A stretch of DNA of 64,000 nt. Origin: Candida dubliniensis CD36 (Eukaryota > Ascomycota > Pichiomycetes > Serinales > Debaryomycetaceae). Below the pieces are notes generated by a model that did not search any database, had not been told where the DNA came from, and worked only from the letters and a program-made list of their open reading frames with translations. Location of the stretch: the NCBI RefSeq assembly GCF_000026945.1, contig NC_012867.1, forward strand, positions 1,240,001 to 1,304,000. Reading direction: 5' to 3'. Below are positions 34,401-45,059 of the stretch, one piece after another (position 1 is the first letter of the stretch; each line of letters begins with the position of its first letter). A program made the translations under genes and the position numbers.

Positions 34401-36979
34401 TTCGTTTAATAGAGTCACTATGGGGGGTTTAAGTATAATTATGCTGAGTGATTTTGGTTGCGAAAGCTCCGTTCGTCTACACTTTAATCAACACAACAAT
34501 GAAACGCTGATACCTTCTCGTAAGTTTATATTTCAATAAATTATCATTTAGACCTACTCACGGAAAAAAAAAAGTATAGCTTAGGACTCAAATTTATATT
34601 GGTAGTAGTTGTTATTTAATACGCTGGTTTGTAAATAGCACAGCTCATTACATATGATGTAACAGTTTCTGAACAAGAGCATTCCTGTATTGTTATACAA
34701 TGATGTCATTCTTTTTTTCTTATATCTACTATTTTAAAATGACAATGGTTATAGATAGTAATGGTTAGTGATATTTTGATTTGAGAATATACAATAGTGC
34801 AACAACAACTGGGGAGATTAGAACAATAGTAATTATTACTATCATATGTCATGATTTTCTATCTTTTTTCTTAGAGAATGAAACACCACCAAGAATAGAA
34901 CAAGAAAATCCTGTGATTGCTATTATCAATGAAATAGAAAAAATAAACCCCAACAAAGTCGTGATTACAATGCATACCACATTTTCGTCATCTTCACATT
35001 ATACTAATTAAGAAAAAATCTATTTGTAGTTTAAAAGCAAAAAATTAGACCAAGATTTGAGCTGGTTTGTAGAAACAGACCAAAAGAAAATGGTGGTGAA
35101 CACAATAGACAATAGAAAAAAAAAAGTCTAAATAGAATGGCACATAACTCTCACGAACAGACACACTTGCGCATTTAGAAGAAAGAATATAAATGGGGCG
35201 CAAGTGAGTATTACTGAATCAAGAAATATATGACTGCCACATATATTTAGTTGAGTCAGTGGGATATCAATGATGAAGTTTTGCTCAAATCTTTAAATAA
35301 AAGCTAATGCAATATTAGAGGAAGGGCAAGATAGAATCAAAAACTTTATTCAAAGTTAATTGATTGATCTATTTTAACTTTATTTTACCTCTGATCAATC
35401 ATTATTGTCCTAGACGACTAAGCCCCGATTATGATCCACCCTTACTTTCAGAAAAAAAGTTCTTTTTCTGTTTTGTTTGTTTGTTTATTGATTTCATTTC
35501 ACATTGATGGCTCGTAATTAATTCAGCCTCTATCGTCATCTATTAGTCAAACAATTAGTAATCGAAAGAATTTGTGGGCCTTTATGCATCGCGCAGAATT
35601 ACCGACCAGGATTTGCGCCCAGGTGAACTCCAATATCCGTCAGCCAAGTTTTCCGATTAATGATACAATTAATAGTGGCGTACAATTAACTAGTATTTAC
35701 TCTCTCCTATTATTGGACTATGTTATGCATCCTACATAATGAAACAAGAGAAGAAAGTATCAGCTCTACTGTTATTACTACAACTAGCTTGTACATGACA
35801 AGAAAGACTAAAAAAAAAACTTGGTTGGGAAAACAAAGGAAAAAAATCCCTCATAGTAGAAAATCGACTAAACGGTGTGTGTGTGTGTGTCGTGGTAAGA
35901 ATTTCGTTTGGTAGGATTAGAAATACAAAGCAAAGTGGAATCAAACAAAACCAAACCATACCCCCAAATACAAGAACCCAATGTAAACAAAGAGGTTTGA
36001 TAATGGTTTGTTGATATAATATCAGTTGGTTGTATATTCAAATACAATAGAAAAGAACATTGTCTATGTGTGTGTTAGTTGTGTGTCAAATGAATGCAGA
36101 CAGGAAAGAAAGCAAGAAAAAAAAAATTTAGAATGAGAATGAGGCAAAGGTAAAACGGCAATGAAGGTAGGAAGGAAGCAAAAAAAAAGGAGGAAAGAAA
36201 TACTAAGTAGAAGAAAAAACAGCAGCCATAGAATAAAAGTATATAAAGAGACACTAAAAAAATTCAATTTTGCAAACTGAGAAAGAAAAATTTTTTTTTT
36301 TTAACTAATTACTTTCTAGAGTTTTTTTTTTTTTATTTTACATATTTAAACAAACATATTTGTATCATCTCAGCTTAGATTGGTTAATTTATTCAACAAC
36401 AGCGGTTTATTTTTTTTTTTTGTTAACCACAGCTTTGGTTTATTAAGATTAGATAGACTTGGAGCAACCTCCTATCTCTCAAACCGGAACTGATTCACAG
36501 GATAGAACTCCAAGAAAGGAAAAAGTCCCACAAGAATAATAATAATAATAAGTGGCAGCACCACATAATACTTGGCTTGAAGAAAATTAATATTAAGAAA
36601 AATAAACTAATCCAGAAATTTCTTAACAAAAAGTTTAAAAGAAAAGTTTATAGAGGAAGAGAGAGATTTACTGCACTCAAAACTACAACCACATAGATTA
36701 TAACAACAACAAACAACAAATACATCATTGTTTTATTTTTTTTTTTCCTTTTTCTGGTTGGAGACAATAACAATATTTTTAAGATCAAAATAGTGTCACA
36801 GTCTTCATAAAGTCTTCACTTGTTTTGATTTCTTTCCTTCACCCTTTTATTTATATATTTTAGTGATATTAGTCATCATCTGTTGATCTTTGGTTATCAC
36901 TTTATATAGAGCCCACATCAACAGACAAATCAAACTAACGAAGCACCAACCCTTACATTAACTATTAATCACATACATT
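31450..36979. other. 5.5 kb divergent intergenic region between GH92 and SAT4
   Basis: No convincing gene. It has an AT microsatellite near 31555-31573, an ACGCGT at 32166-32171, three CACGTG E-boxes (32787, 33365, 33566), and a locally less AT-rich segment at about 35575-35665. An open frame at 34066-34275 lacks an ATG at its start (62 codons from the internal ATG at 34090). The last kilobase before SAT4 is rich in T-runs and CAA repeats. Both flanking promoters must lie here. Confidence 0.5.
32787..33571. promoter_or_regulatory. Cluster of three CACGTG E-boxes
   Basis: CACGTG occurs at 32787-32792, 33365-33370 (TCACGTGG) and 33566-33571. At this base composition about one per 11 kb is expected, so three in 0.8 kb is a modest enrichment. 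CACGTG binds bHLH factors such as Cbf1, Tye7 or Pho4. The sites lie 1.3-2.1 kb upstream of GH92 and 3.4-4.2 kb upstream of SAT4. Confidence 0.35.
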
Positions 36980-38878
36980 ATGGGAGTATTGGGTAAGATA
37001 TTTTCACTGTCAAGTAATTTGACTCAACTTGAACACCAACTGAAACAACAACCACAACAGCAACAGCCACAGATAAAACCACTACTGAAGCATTCGCCAC
37101 CACAACCACAACCACCACCTCCAACCAAAACAAAACCTTCTACTTCTAATGGAACCACGGTGCTAGATGAAGACGATGAGATACTATCCCAGGTTGAGAA
37201 CGATATTGTGACTCCATTACGACAAATCAAGCAACCTCAACCACAGCACCCAACTTCGGTCACCACCCCTACTGTAAACAGTATACGATCAAACAACTCG
37301 TCACCAAGATTAATTAAAACAAGATCCGTATCACCTTCCAACGGCTTATCATCGTCAACTACTTCTCCAATGCTGTTGGAGTTATTAGAAGACAAATTGA
37401 AGAACCATCAATTGACGTCCCCTTCAGGATCTTCAACACAACCAGTGGCAATCTCCTCAAATGACAAATCATCAACTAGTAAACCTTCTCCAACAGTATC
37501 GCGTACATCATCTTTTAGAAAACCACCATCTAGAGCCACTTCAGTCAAGACCAGATCAAATTCGGTTTCATCGGCAAATTTATCAGGTTCTTCTACAAAC
37601 ACCAACCCTGTTAACAACTTGCCCAGATTTGTCATGCTAGAAAGTGGCAACCACGAACATCATTTAAGATCAGCAAAGCGTCAAGAAAAACTTTCCAACA
37701 TGTTGAAAGATTTACTCGGAGCTAAAAAATTACGTGGAGAAGCCAAAAGTGCTGTACCGGACATCTTTCAAGGTGCAATGCAATCTTCAACTAGTCAATT
37801 ACTGCAACAACAACTGCAACCTCAACAACCACAATCAGTTAAACCACCAACATTATTTGCCGGTTTGGTCAATAGTGTCAAGAATAGCACTAGTCCATAT
37901 CATCAACCAGGTACCACTGATGTAGTTTGCAGTACACCCCTTTCCGGTGCCAGCTCATCAGCTAATGGTATCGATTGCCGTTCATTTGCAGAAAAATATG
38001 GTAGATGTCAAGAAGTTGTCGGGCGTGGGTCCTTTGGTGTTGTTCGTATATCACATAAAAAGTTGGATTCAACATCAACTACAGAAAAATTGTTTGCTGT
38101 CAAAGAATTCAAAAGGAAACCCAACGAAAGCGAAAAGAAGTATAATCGTAGATTAACTTCAGAATTTTGTATTTCGTCATCATTAAAACATACGAATATT
38201 ATTGACACTTTGGATTTATTGAAAGATGCTAAAGGTGATTATTGTGAGGTTATGGAGTTTTGCTCCGGCGGTGACTTGTATACTTTAATTATAGCTGCAG
38301 GGAAGCTAGAGTATGCTGAAGCTGATTGTTTTTTCAAACAGTTGATACGAGGGGTCAATTATATGCATGATATGGGAGTGGCACATCGAGATTTGAAGCC
38401 AGAGAATTTGTTATTGACTCAAAATGGGGTATTAAAAATTACTGATTTTGGAAACAGTGAATGCTTTAAGATGGCCTGGGAAAATGAAATCCAATACTCT
38501 GATGGTATATGTGGCTCCTCACCTTACATTGCCCCTGAAGAATATAATCAAGAATCATTTGATCCAAGATGTGTTGATATCTGGTCATGTGGAGTAATTT
38601 ACATGGCAATGAGAACAGGAAGACAATTGTGGAAGTTGGCTGACCCTAAAAAGGATGAATTTTTTGAAGAATATTTAGTTAAAAGAAAAGAATCAAGTGG
38701 GTATGAACCAATTGAGAGTTTGAAACGTGCTCGTTGTCGAAATGTGATTTATTCTATTTTAGACCCTAAACCTGAGAGAAGAATCACTGGGAAACAAATT
38801 TTAAGTAGTGAATGGGGTAGAGAAATTAAGGTTTGTGAAGCAGGTGAAGGTCATTTAAATGAATTGGGAAAACAATAG
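36980..38878 (+). CDS. SAT4: Ser/Thr protein kinase of the Hal4/Sat4-Hal5 family
   Basis: This 632-residue protein has a low-complexity Gln/Pro/Ser-rich N-terminal half (1-330) and a C-terminal kinase domain (about 337-615). Visible residues are the Gly-rich loop VGRGSFGVV, Lys375 in [14 protein letters not shown] from His469, DFGNSE from Asp489 and APEE near 518. The [18 protein letters not shown] and [11 protein letters not shown] wording is typical of the fungus-specific Hal4/Hal5/Npr1 group. In yeast Hal4 (Sat4) and Hal5 stabilise the Trk1 potassium transporter and give salt tolerance. Position directly before CDC28 on the same strand, with a 789 bp gap, argues for separate promoters. In-frame CTG near codon 11 (FS-CTG-SSN) reads Ser. 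Hal5 or another group member cannot be fully excluded. Confidence 0.82.
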   Translation: MGVLGKIFSLSSNLTQLEHQLKQQPQQQQPQIKPLLKHSPPQPQPPPPTKTKPSTSNGTTVLDEDDEILSQVENDIVTPLRQIKQPQPQHPTSVTTPTVNSIRSNNSSPRLIKTRSVSPSNGLSSSTTSPMLLELLEDKLKNHQLTSPSGSSTQPVAISSNDKSSTSKPSPTVSRTSSFRKPPSRATSVKTRSNSVSSANLSGSSTNTNPVNNLPRFVMLESGNHEHHLRSAKRQEKLSNMLKDLLGAKKLRGEAKSAVPDIFQGAMQSSTSQLLQQQLQPQQPQSVKPPTLFAGLVNSVKNSTSPYHQPGTTDVVCSTPLSGASSSANGIDCRSFAEKYGRCQEVVGRGSFGVVRISHKKLDSTSTTEKLFAVKEFKRKPNESEKKYNRRLTSEFCISSSLKHTNIIDTLDLLKDAKGDYCEVMEFCSGGDLYTLIIAAGKLEYAEADCFFKQLIRGVNYMHDMGVAHRDLKPENLLLTQNGVLKITDFGNSECFKMAWENEIQYSDGICGSSPYIAPEEYNQESFDPRCVDIWSCGVIYMAMRTGRQLWKLADPKKDEFFEEYLVKRKESSGYEPIESLKRARCRNVIYSILDPKPERRITGKQILSSEWGREIKVCEAGEGHLNELGKQ

Positions 38879-39192
38879 AAAGTAAGAAAAAATTAGAGAA
38901 TGAATAAGTCATTGTTCCTTTCATTTCTTTCTTTTTTTATAAGTTATTGATTTCATATATATACAATAAAGGAGTTGGTTTGGGTTTTTATTTTTATGAT
39001 GTAGTAGTTGTAGTGATAACTCAGTGGCAAAGAGGTGTTTTCTTGTTGCGTGCTGCACGTCGATGTAAGTGGACGTACCACGTAGAGATTCCGCTGGTGT
39101 CGGTTGACTAATACGCAGAAACTCCGGTGCATTTGGGCGTGCTAAAGAAGAGATAATTATTCATACTTTATTTTTCATTGTTGTTGGTGATG

Positions 39193-39198
39193 ACGCGT
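39193..39198 (+). promoter_or_regulatory. MluI cell-cycle box (ACGCGT) upstream of CDC28
   Basis: This exact ACGCGT is the MBF (Mbp1-Swi6) core site of G1/S genes, 470 bp upstream of the CDC28 ATG. The motif is seen; its use is inferred. Confidence 0.4.
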
Positions 39199-39548
39199 AT
39201 CTTCAAATAAACAAACGAAATCAAAAGGAGAATTAAAAAAGTTGATGTGTGTTTTAGTGAGAATTTTATATATAGTGAGTGAGTGGTTGTGTAGTTGTTG
39301 CTATTTTAGGTATTTTTTACACGAATTAAGAAAATGTTTCATCAAATTTTTGTTTTTGTTATTTTTTTTTTTTAATAGTGGCTGTAATTATTGTTGTTGT
39401 AAAGATTTCTGGAATATTGGAAATTTTTACTGAATTTAATTGTTCAATATAGATCCGCCCCCCCCCCTTTTTTTTAAACAAATTTGTTTGATTTTCTTGA
39501 TTTTATTATTGTCTACAGTTATTCAGACTTGACGTACTTCCCCTAGGT

Positions 39549-39617
39549 ATGTATTTTCCAATGTCCCTACGTCGACCCTCATGGATTTCATCTACATTTA
39601 GACAACACGTTTACTGA
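39549..39617 (+). other. Candidate uORF in the CDC28 leader
   Basis: ATG at 39549 with a second in-frame ATG four codons on; it encodes 22 residues and stops at 39615-39617, 50 bases before the CDC28 ATG. Whether the transcript includes it depends on the unknown start site. If so, it would lower CDC28 translation. Confidence 0.3.
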
Positions 39618-39667
39618 CCAACTAAACAAGATTCCAAAACAAAACTAAATTTGAAATCTCATCACAA

Positions 39668-40621
39668 ATGGTAGAGTTATCTGATTATCAACGTCAAGAA
39701 AAAGTGGGAGAAGGAACCTATGGGGTTGTTTATAAAGCATTAGATACCAAACATAATAATAGAGTTGTTGCATTAAAGAAGATTCGATTAGAATCGGAGG
39801 ATGAAGGTGTACCTAGTACCGCCATTAGAGAAATCTCTTTATTAAAAGAAATGAAAGACGATAATATAGTTCGGTTATATGATATCATTCATTCCGATTC
39901 TCATAAATTATATTTAGTATTTGAATTTTTGGATTTAGATTTAAAGAAATATATGGAAAGCATTCCTCAAGGAGTTGGACTAGGGGCTAATATGATAAAA
40001 AGATTTATGAATCAATTAATTCGAGGTATTAAACATTGCCATTCTCATCGAGTTTTACATCGTGATTTGAAACCACAAAATTTATTAATTGATAAAGAAG
40101 GGAATTTAAAATTGGCTGATTTTGGATTGGCTCGAGCATTTGGGGTTCCGTTAAGAGCATATACCCATGAAGTTGTCACTTTATGGTATCGAGCCCCGGA
40201 AATTTTGTTAGGAGGGAAACAATATTCTACTGGTGTAGATATGTGGTCTGTGGGATGTATATTTGCCGAAATGTGTAATAGGAAACCATTATTCCCTGGG
40301 GATTCCGAAATTGATGAAATTTTCCGAATTTTCCGAATTTTGGGGACCCCAAATGAAGAGATTTGGCCCGATGTCAACTATTTACCTGATTTCAAACCAA
40401 GTTTTCCTCAATGGAAGAAAAAACCATTGAATGAAGCCGTCCCCAGTTTGGATGCAAATGGAATTGATCTTTTGGATCAAATGTTGGTGTATGATCCAAG
40501 TAGAAGAATAAGTGCCAAACGTGCATTAATTCATCCTTATTTTAATGATAATGATGATCATGATCACAACAATTATAATGAAGATAATATTAGAATCGAC
40601 AAACACCAAAACATGCAATGA
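39668..40621 (+). CDS. CDC28: Cyclin-dependent kinase 1, Cdc28
   Basis: This 317-residue protein is the master cell-cycle CDK. Every hallmark is present: GEGTYG loop with inhibitory sites Thr17 and Tyr18, Lys37 in VALKKI, PSTAIRE cyclin-binding helix (49-55), HRDLKPQN from 131, DFG at 151-153, activating Thr166 in the T-loop ([16 protein letters not shown]) and the [12 protein letters not shown]ks-binding region. Length and the Asp/Asn/His-rich tail ([14 protein letters not shown]) match what I recall of C. albicans Cdc28, with a few substitutions near the C-terminus, so a close relative or another strain is possible. All leucine codons are TTA, TTG, CTA or CTT and there is no CTG, as expected for an essential conserved gene in a CUG-Ser yeast. 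Confidence 0.98.
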   Translation: MVELSDYQRQEKVGEGTYGVVYKALDTKHNNRVVALKKIRLESEDEGVPSTAIREISLLKEMKDDNIVRLYDIIHSDSHKLYLVFEFLDLDLKKYMESIPQGVGLGANMIKRFMNQLIRGIKHCHSHRVLHRDLKPQNLLIDKEGNLKLADFGLARAFGVPLRAYTHEVVTLWYRAPEILLGGKQYSTGVDMWSVGCIFAEMCNRKPLFPGDSEIDEIFRIFRILGTPNEEIWPDVNYLPDFKPSFPQWKKKPLNEAVPSLDANGIDLLDQMLVYDPSRRISAKRALIHPYFNDNDDHDHNNYNEDNIRIDKHQNMQ

Positions 40622-41253
40622 TAAAGGTCTTGTTATGTCGTCAATAGAGTATCAGCATTGAAAAGAGAAAACGAAATAAAAAAAAAAATAAGAATAAGCC
40701 AAGTTAGCAGATATTAAATTAGATTTATAGGTTTAGATATGTTACAGTAAACATTTGCTTTTTAGGATATTTGATACTCCTCCTCCTGCTTATTCTTTTT
40801 TTTTTTTTATCTCTTTTGCCATGTTTTCACTGCCAATATTTGTAATGTCTCACATTAGACAAGAATAAACTTTGATTCGTTTGTTAGACAAATCTAACAC
40901 ACACATACCAAAAAGAATTCCAAACCATATAATTGTAGAAGTCAGCAGGGTTCCTCTTGTTTTTCATTTACTGTAGTCAACAAATTTTTCTCCCTCTGAC
41001 GGACCAAATGAAAATAATTTTAATACATAACCCATTTCCCACCACTTATTAAATATTTATAAGATCCAATAGGACAATAAATTTGGGATCACTTTTGCTG
41101 CAAAAATGGTGATGGTGTTTATTACAGAGTTATGTCAGGTCGTGTAATAGAGCTCAGTAATTGTAAAAAAAAATGTATACTGAAGAGAGAAAAGAAAAAG
41201 TCAAAAAAAAATACACTTTATAACAACTACCAAGCTCAATACACATAAGCAAC
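40622..41253. other. CDC28-LGE1 intergenic region
   Basis: 632 bp with A/T runs and no recognisable gene or motif. It should hold the CDC28 3' end and the promoter of the RGG-rich gene. Confidence 0.5.
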
Positions 41254-42039
41254 ATGGCATACGAACACAATAGCCAATCAAATGGGTCTGACGGATATGG
41301 ATCATATTCTTCTTATGGTGGAAAAGATGAATATTATCTGAATAGTTATAGTGGTGGCGGTGGTGGCTATCGTGGCAATCGAGGACGAGGGTCACGAGGC
41401 AATAGTTACTATGGCAATAGCTACCGAGGTGGATCTGGTAGAGGAGGGTATTATAAAAGTTATAACAACAATTATTATGGGGGAAGAGGTGGAGGATACC
41501 GATCATATTCCAATTATCACGATCAAGGAAATGATAATGTAGGATCATCATCAACAATCCCATCGCATAATGGAGATTACGAATCTCAAGATAATGCACA
41601 AGACACTGAACTGTCTTATTCGTCACGACCTCATATTTCTTCTGGATTCCATCGTGGTTCATATAGAGGGGGGTTTAGAGGAGGTTATCGAGGACGCGGT
41701 GCTGGTGGTGCTGGTGGTGCTGGTGGGTTGCATAATGGATCAACAGCTACTACTACTACTACAACAACACGTCATTATAAAGATATAATAAATGAAAATA
41801 AATTGAAGAATTTTAATAATCCATGGATAAATATTATGAAAATTGAAGATGAAGCAACTCAAAATAAATTGGAAAAAAGTTATAATGATATGACTGAATT
41901 GGATTTTAGTATAATTGAATTACAAAAGTCAAAATTAAAATTGGAAATGTCAATGTCATTGATTGAAAAACAAATAGATAAAGAAGGGTTACATGTGGAA
42001 TTAACAAATGAAAAACTAGAAGAGTTTGCTTATTTGTAG
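41254..42039 (+). CDS. LGE1: Lge1-like protein, RGG/GY-rich with C-terminal coiled coil
   Basis: This 261-residue protein has two parts. Residues about 1-170 are a disordered Gly/Tyr/Ser/Arg-rich region with RGG, RGS and GYRG repeats. Residues about 185-261 are a charged helical domain beginning NPWINIMKI and ending VELTNEKLEEFAYL, which resembles the C-terminal coiled coil of Lge1. Yeast Lge1 partners the Bre1 E3 ligase with Rad6 for histone H2B ubiquitination, and its sticky N-terminus drives condensate formation; cell size is affected when it is lost. The family call rests on domain architecture plus the C-terminal wording. The codon at 41338-41340 is CTG and should read Ser (YYSNSY). An RNA-binding RGG protein is the alternative. 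Confidence 0.65.
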   Translation: MAYEHNSQSNGSDGYGSYSSYGGKDEYYLNSYSGGGGGYRGNRGRGSRGNSYYGNSYRGGSGRGGYYKSYNNNYYGGRGGGYRSYSNYHDQGNDNVGSSSTIPSHNGDYESQDNAQDTELSYSSRPHISSGFHRGSYRGGFRGGYRGRGAGGAGGAGGLHNGSTATTTTTTTRHYKDIINENKLKNFNNPWINIMKIEDEATQNKLEKSYNDMTELDFSIIELQKSKLKLEMSMSLIEKQIDKEGLHVELTNEKLEEFAYL

Positions 42040-42280
42040 TTATACAGGGTTTTGTTTAATTTTGGGTTACTTTTTTATTTAGTTTTAGTGTATTAATTAT
42101 GATTTTTATTTTCGGATATATTTTAGACATCGTGTGTAAGTTTAGGGCCATCCGGGCTTTCTTTGGTGTTTCCTGAAAAAAAAAAAAAAAAAAAGTAAAA
42201 TAGGGGAGCTGGTTGAAAAACAAAAAAACATCTACACACAAGTTTAATTCTTTCTTGTAATATACAACAACCTACTCAAA

Positions 42281-43330
42281 ATGCCATTTACTCAATTTTT
42301 GGATAACTATTCAGATAATCTTGTTGTTCAATATGCTATTATTTTTGCATTATTATTAGGGGTCTTCAAATTGACAGTGTTTTCACTCAAATTTGCCTCA
42401 TTAGTATATGATATTTTTTTGGCACCACCAACTGATTTCTCCAAATACGGTGCTGCCAGTGGGAAATGGGCCGTTGTTACCGGTGCTTCCGATGGAATTG
42501 GTAAAGAGTTTGCCTTTCAATTGGCTAAAAAGGGGTTCAGCATTGTTTTAGTTTCAAGAACTCAATCAAAATTAGAATTGATTGCTACAGAAATCGAAAC
42601 TAAATATAAGGTTAACACCAAGATTGTTGCATTTGATGCTTCTACTGATGATGAAGAGAACTATTTGAAATTGGAAAAAACTGTCTTTGACTTACCTATC
42701 ACAGTATTGATCAATAATGTCGGACAATCACATTCTATTCCAGTTCCATTCTTGAAAACTGAAAAGAAAGAATTGAAAGACATTATTACCATTAACACCA
42801 CTGCCACATTAAGAATCACTCAAGTTGTTGCTCCTATTATTGTTTCCACTGTTGAAAACCCACACCCAAAACAGTTGCGTGGATTAATTTTGACTATGGG
42901 TTCATTTGGTGGGTTATTACCAACACCATACTTGGCCACGTATTCCGGCTCCAAATCTTTTTTGCAAGCTTGGTCTGCTGCTGTAGCTGGTGAATTACAA
43001 GATGACCATGTTGATGTTGAGTTGGTCATTTCCTATTTAGTTGCTTCTGCTATGTCCAAAATCAAGCGTGCTTCCTTGACTATTCCAAACCCTAAACAAT
43101 TTGTCACTTCCACTTTGAATGGTGTTGGTCGTCGTAACGGTGCTCAGGAAAGATTTGCAACTTCAACTCCTTACTGGACCCATGCTTTGATGCATTTTGC
43201 TATCGATAATACTGTTGGTGTTTATTCAAAAATTGCTAATAAATTGAACTTACAAATGCATCAATCTATCCGTCAAAGAGCTCTAAAGAAAGCTGCTAGA
43301 TTAGCTGCTGATAATGAAAAGAAGGATTAA
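42281..43330 (+). CDS. IFA38: Very-long-chain 3-oxoacyl-CoA reductase Ifa38 (ER)
   Basis: This 349-residue short-chain dehydrogenase performs the second step of fatty-acid elongation in the ER, the NADPH-dependent reduction of 3-ketoacyl-CoA. One N-terminal membrane segment (about 15-40) precedes a Rossmann fold with TGASDGIG (67-74), NNVG (145-148), catalytic Ser208, Tyr221 and Lys225 (YSGSK). A second hydrophobic region lies near 295-320. The C-terminus is Lys-rich and ends EKKD, close to a dilysine ER-retrieval signal. Length agrees with yeast Ifa38 (about 347). The gene is 241 bp after the LGE1-like stop and shares its strand. Mutual shadows in other frames are ignored. Confidence 0.93.
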   Translation: MPFTQFLDNYSDNLVVQYAIIFALLLGVFKLTVFSLKFASLVYDIFLAPPTDFSKYGAASGKWAVVTGASDGIGKEFAFQLAKKGFSIVLVSRTQSKLELIATEIETKYKVNTKIVAFDASTDDEENYLKLEKTVFDLPITVLINNVGQSHSIPVPFLKTEKKELKDIITINTTATLRITQVVAPIIVSTVENPHPKQLRGLILTMGSFGGLLPTPYLATYSGSKSFLQAWSAAVAGELQDDHVDVELVISYLVASAMSKIKRASLTIPNPKQFVTSTLNGVGRRNGAQERFATSTPYWTHALMHFAIDNTVGVYSKIANKLNLQMHQSIRQRALKKAARLAADNEKKD

Positions 43331-43714
43331 TCAATAGGAGTGGTCCAAAAAGTAAACAGTGTATAGTTTGTTTGAAATGTTTATCATTGTGTAGAAGGTT
43401 CTAGAAGAATATAGAATCTTCGACTTGCAGAGAAAAGAATCATTTTCTTTTTTCTTCTGGTGAATTCTCTTCTTTTTTTTTTTTTCTCTCATAGTTAACG
43501 TTTCTTCCGATTTTTTTTTTTTTTTTTTCATGCACACATTATGTCGATACTGTAAGGACAATTTTTTTTTTCCCCTTCCTTTTTCTCTTTTCATTGCTAT
43601 TTTATAATCCTTAATTTCCGATTTGATAGACATTCAATTTTTATTTGCTTTTCTTTCTTAGCTCTTAAAGAGTCAATTGAATTAATTTAACATCAAAATA
43701 AAATAATTTGCAAA
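43331..43714. other. IFA38-SIS1 intergenic region, SIS1 promoter
   Basis: 384 bp. A strong heat-shock element lies 64 bp after the IFA38 stop. Long T/C-rich runs (43473-43530 and 43561-43580) fill the space before the SIS1 start. Confidence 0.7.
43394..43421 (+). promoter_or_regulatory. Heat-shock element upstream of SIS1
   Basis: Alternating GAA/TTC units in a 5-bp register: GAA 43394, TTC 43399, GAA 43404, (mismatch at 43409), GAA 43414, TTC 43419. Five of six units fit the Hsf1 consensus, three of them contiguous. It is 294 bp before the SIS1 ATG; SIS1 is a known Hsf1 target in yeast. Confidence 0.8.
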
Positions 43715-44755
43715 ATGGTCAAAGATAAGAAACTTTATGATTTATTAGGTGTTGATCCATCAGCCAATGATCAAGAAATAAAAAAAGCATATAGAAAAGC
43801 TGCATTGAAATATCATCCAGATAAACCTACTGGTGATACTGAGAAATTCAAAGAAATTTCTGAAGCATTTGATATATTATCCAATGCCGATAAGAGGGAG
43901 ATTTATGATAATTATGGTTTAGATGCAGCTAGAGGGAATGCACCAGCTGGAGATACAGGGAATCCATTTGCTGGTGCTGGAGGAGCAGGAGGTCCTCAAT
44001 TCAATTTCAGAACAGGAGGTCCTGGAGGATTCCGCTCAAGTACATTTTCTGATGCTGACGCATTCAATATCTTCTCACAAATGGGTGGTTTTGGTATGGG
44101 AGATGATCACGGATTCACATTTAGTTCCAGTGGTGGGGGTAATCCATTCGGGGCAGCTGGATTTGGTGGAGGTAGAGGCGGTGGAATGCCAGGAGGATTT
44201 GGTGGTGGAAGAGCACAACAAAGACCAGAGCCTGATGTTGTTTCTATGCCCTTGCCAGTTAGTTTGGAAGATTTGTATAAAGGTACTACTAAGAAATTAA
44301 AGATCACGAGAAAGAATTCTAATGGCACCAAAGAACAAAAAATTCTTGAAGTGAATATTAAAGCTGGTTGGAAATCAGGAACAAAGATTAATTTTGCCAA
44401 TGAAGGTGATTATCAACCAGAATGTGGTGCAAGACAAACAATTCAATTTGTGATTGAAGAGAAACCAAACCCAATATTCAAAAGAGAAGGCAATAATTTG
44501 AAAATGAACGTGACATTGTCGTTCAAAGAATCATTATGTGGATTTGACAAAGATGTGACAACATTGGACGGTAGAAGAATCCCATTATCCAGATCACAGC
44601 CAATACAACCAGGCACAACTTCGACATACCCTGGATTAGGTATGCCAATAAGTAAGAGTCCTGGACAAAGAGGTGATTTAGAAATTGTATATAAGGTGGA
44701 CTATCCTGTTTCATTGACACCAGCTCAAAAGAAGGCTATCCAAGACAATTTCTAA
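43715..44755 (+). CDS. SIS1: Type II Hsp40 co-chaperone Sis1
   Basis: This 346-residue class B J-protein stimulates Hsp70 ATPase and delivers misfolded or nascent clients. The J domain (about 4-70) has HPD at 34-36 in [11 protein letters not shown] Gly/Phe-rich region (about 75-175) includes [17 protein letters not shown] and GGFGGGR stretches. There is no zinc finger, so it is not Ydj1-like. C-terminal substrate-binding domains I and II follow ([48 protein letters not shown]), then a dimerisation end ([12 protein letters not shown]). Length matches yeast Sis1 (352). The upstream heat-shock element supports Hsf1 control. Confidence 0.96.
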   Translation: MVKDKKLYDLLGVDPSANDQEIKKAYRKAALKYHPDKPTGDTEKFKEISEAFDILSNADKREIYDNYGLDAARGNAPAGDTGNPFAGAGGAGGPQFNFRTGGPGGFRSSTFSDADAFNIFSQMGGFGMGDDHGFTFSSSGGGNPFGAAGFGGGRGGGMPGGFGGGRAQQRPEPDVVSMPLPVSLEDLYKGTTKKLKITRKNSNGTKEQKILEVNIKAGWKSGTKINFANEGDYQPECGARQTIQFVIEEKPNPIFKREGNNLKMNVTLSFKESLCGFDKDVTTLDGRRIPLSRSQPIQPGTTSTYPGLGMPISKSPGQRGDLEIVYKVDYPVSLTPAQKKAIQDNF

Positions 44756-45059
44756 TATTGAAAAGATAAGTATAGGAATAGAGAATAATGCATACGATAT
44801 TATTATTATTATTATTTTAGTTAATGTTCCCAAAGAATTGAAATTGTAGAATGTGTTACTTCACAGTGAATGTTATCTCTATCGATTAAACGTATCTTCA
44901 AGGTAGCAATAATTATGATTTTTCGGAATCTTCTTTTTCTTTCTTTGCACATATATCACAGAAAAAAAAAAAAAGAATGAGTGGAACTTTCTATTTCACC
45001 AAACGTCTACTCTCCAGACAAACCCTTTTTATCAACAACAGTCCAATCCAATTCTTGAA
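44756..45059. other. SIS1-LST8 intergenic region
   Basis: 304 bp with a TTA repeat near 44801-44818 and an A-run before the LST8 leader. Nothing else seen. Confidence 0.5.

Larger units (their letters stand above)
38879..39667. other. SAT4-CDC28 intergenic region, CDC28 promoter
   Basis: This 789 bp region contains a less AT-rich patch at about 39045-39150 with three ACGT cores (39057, 39073, 39080), an MCB box ACGCGT (39193-39198), a C10 run followed by T's (39458-39475) and a 22-codon uORF (39549-39617). No intron is convincing: GTATGT at 39547 has no good branch point. Confidence 0.6.

Noticed and set aside
39547..39632. 5' UTR intron in CDC28 (GTATGT donor)
   Set aside because: The only branch-like CAACTAAAC lies within a few bases of the candidate AG acceptor, too close for splicing.
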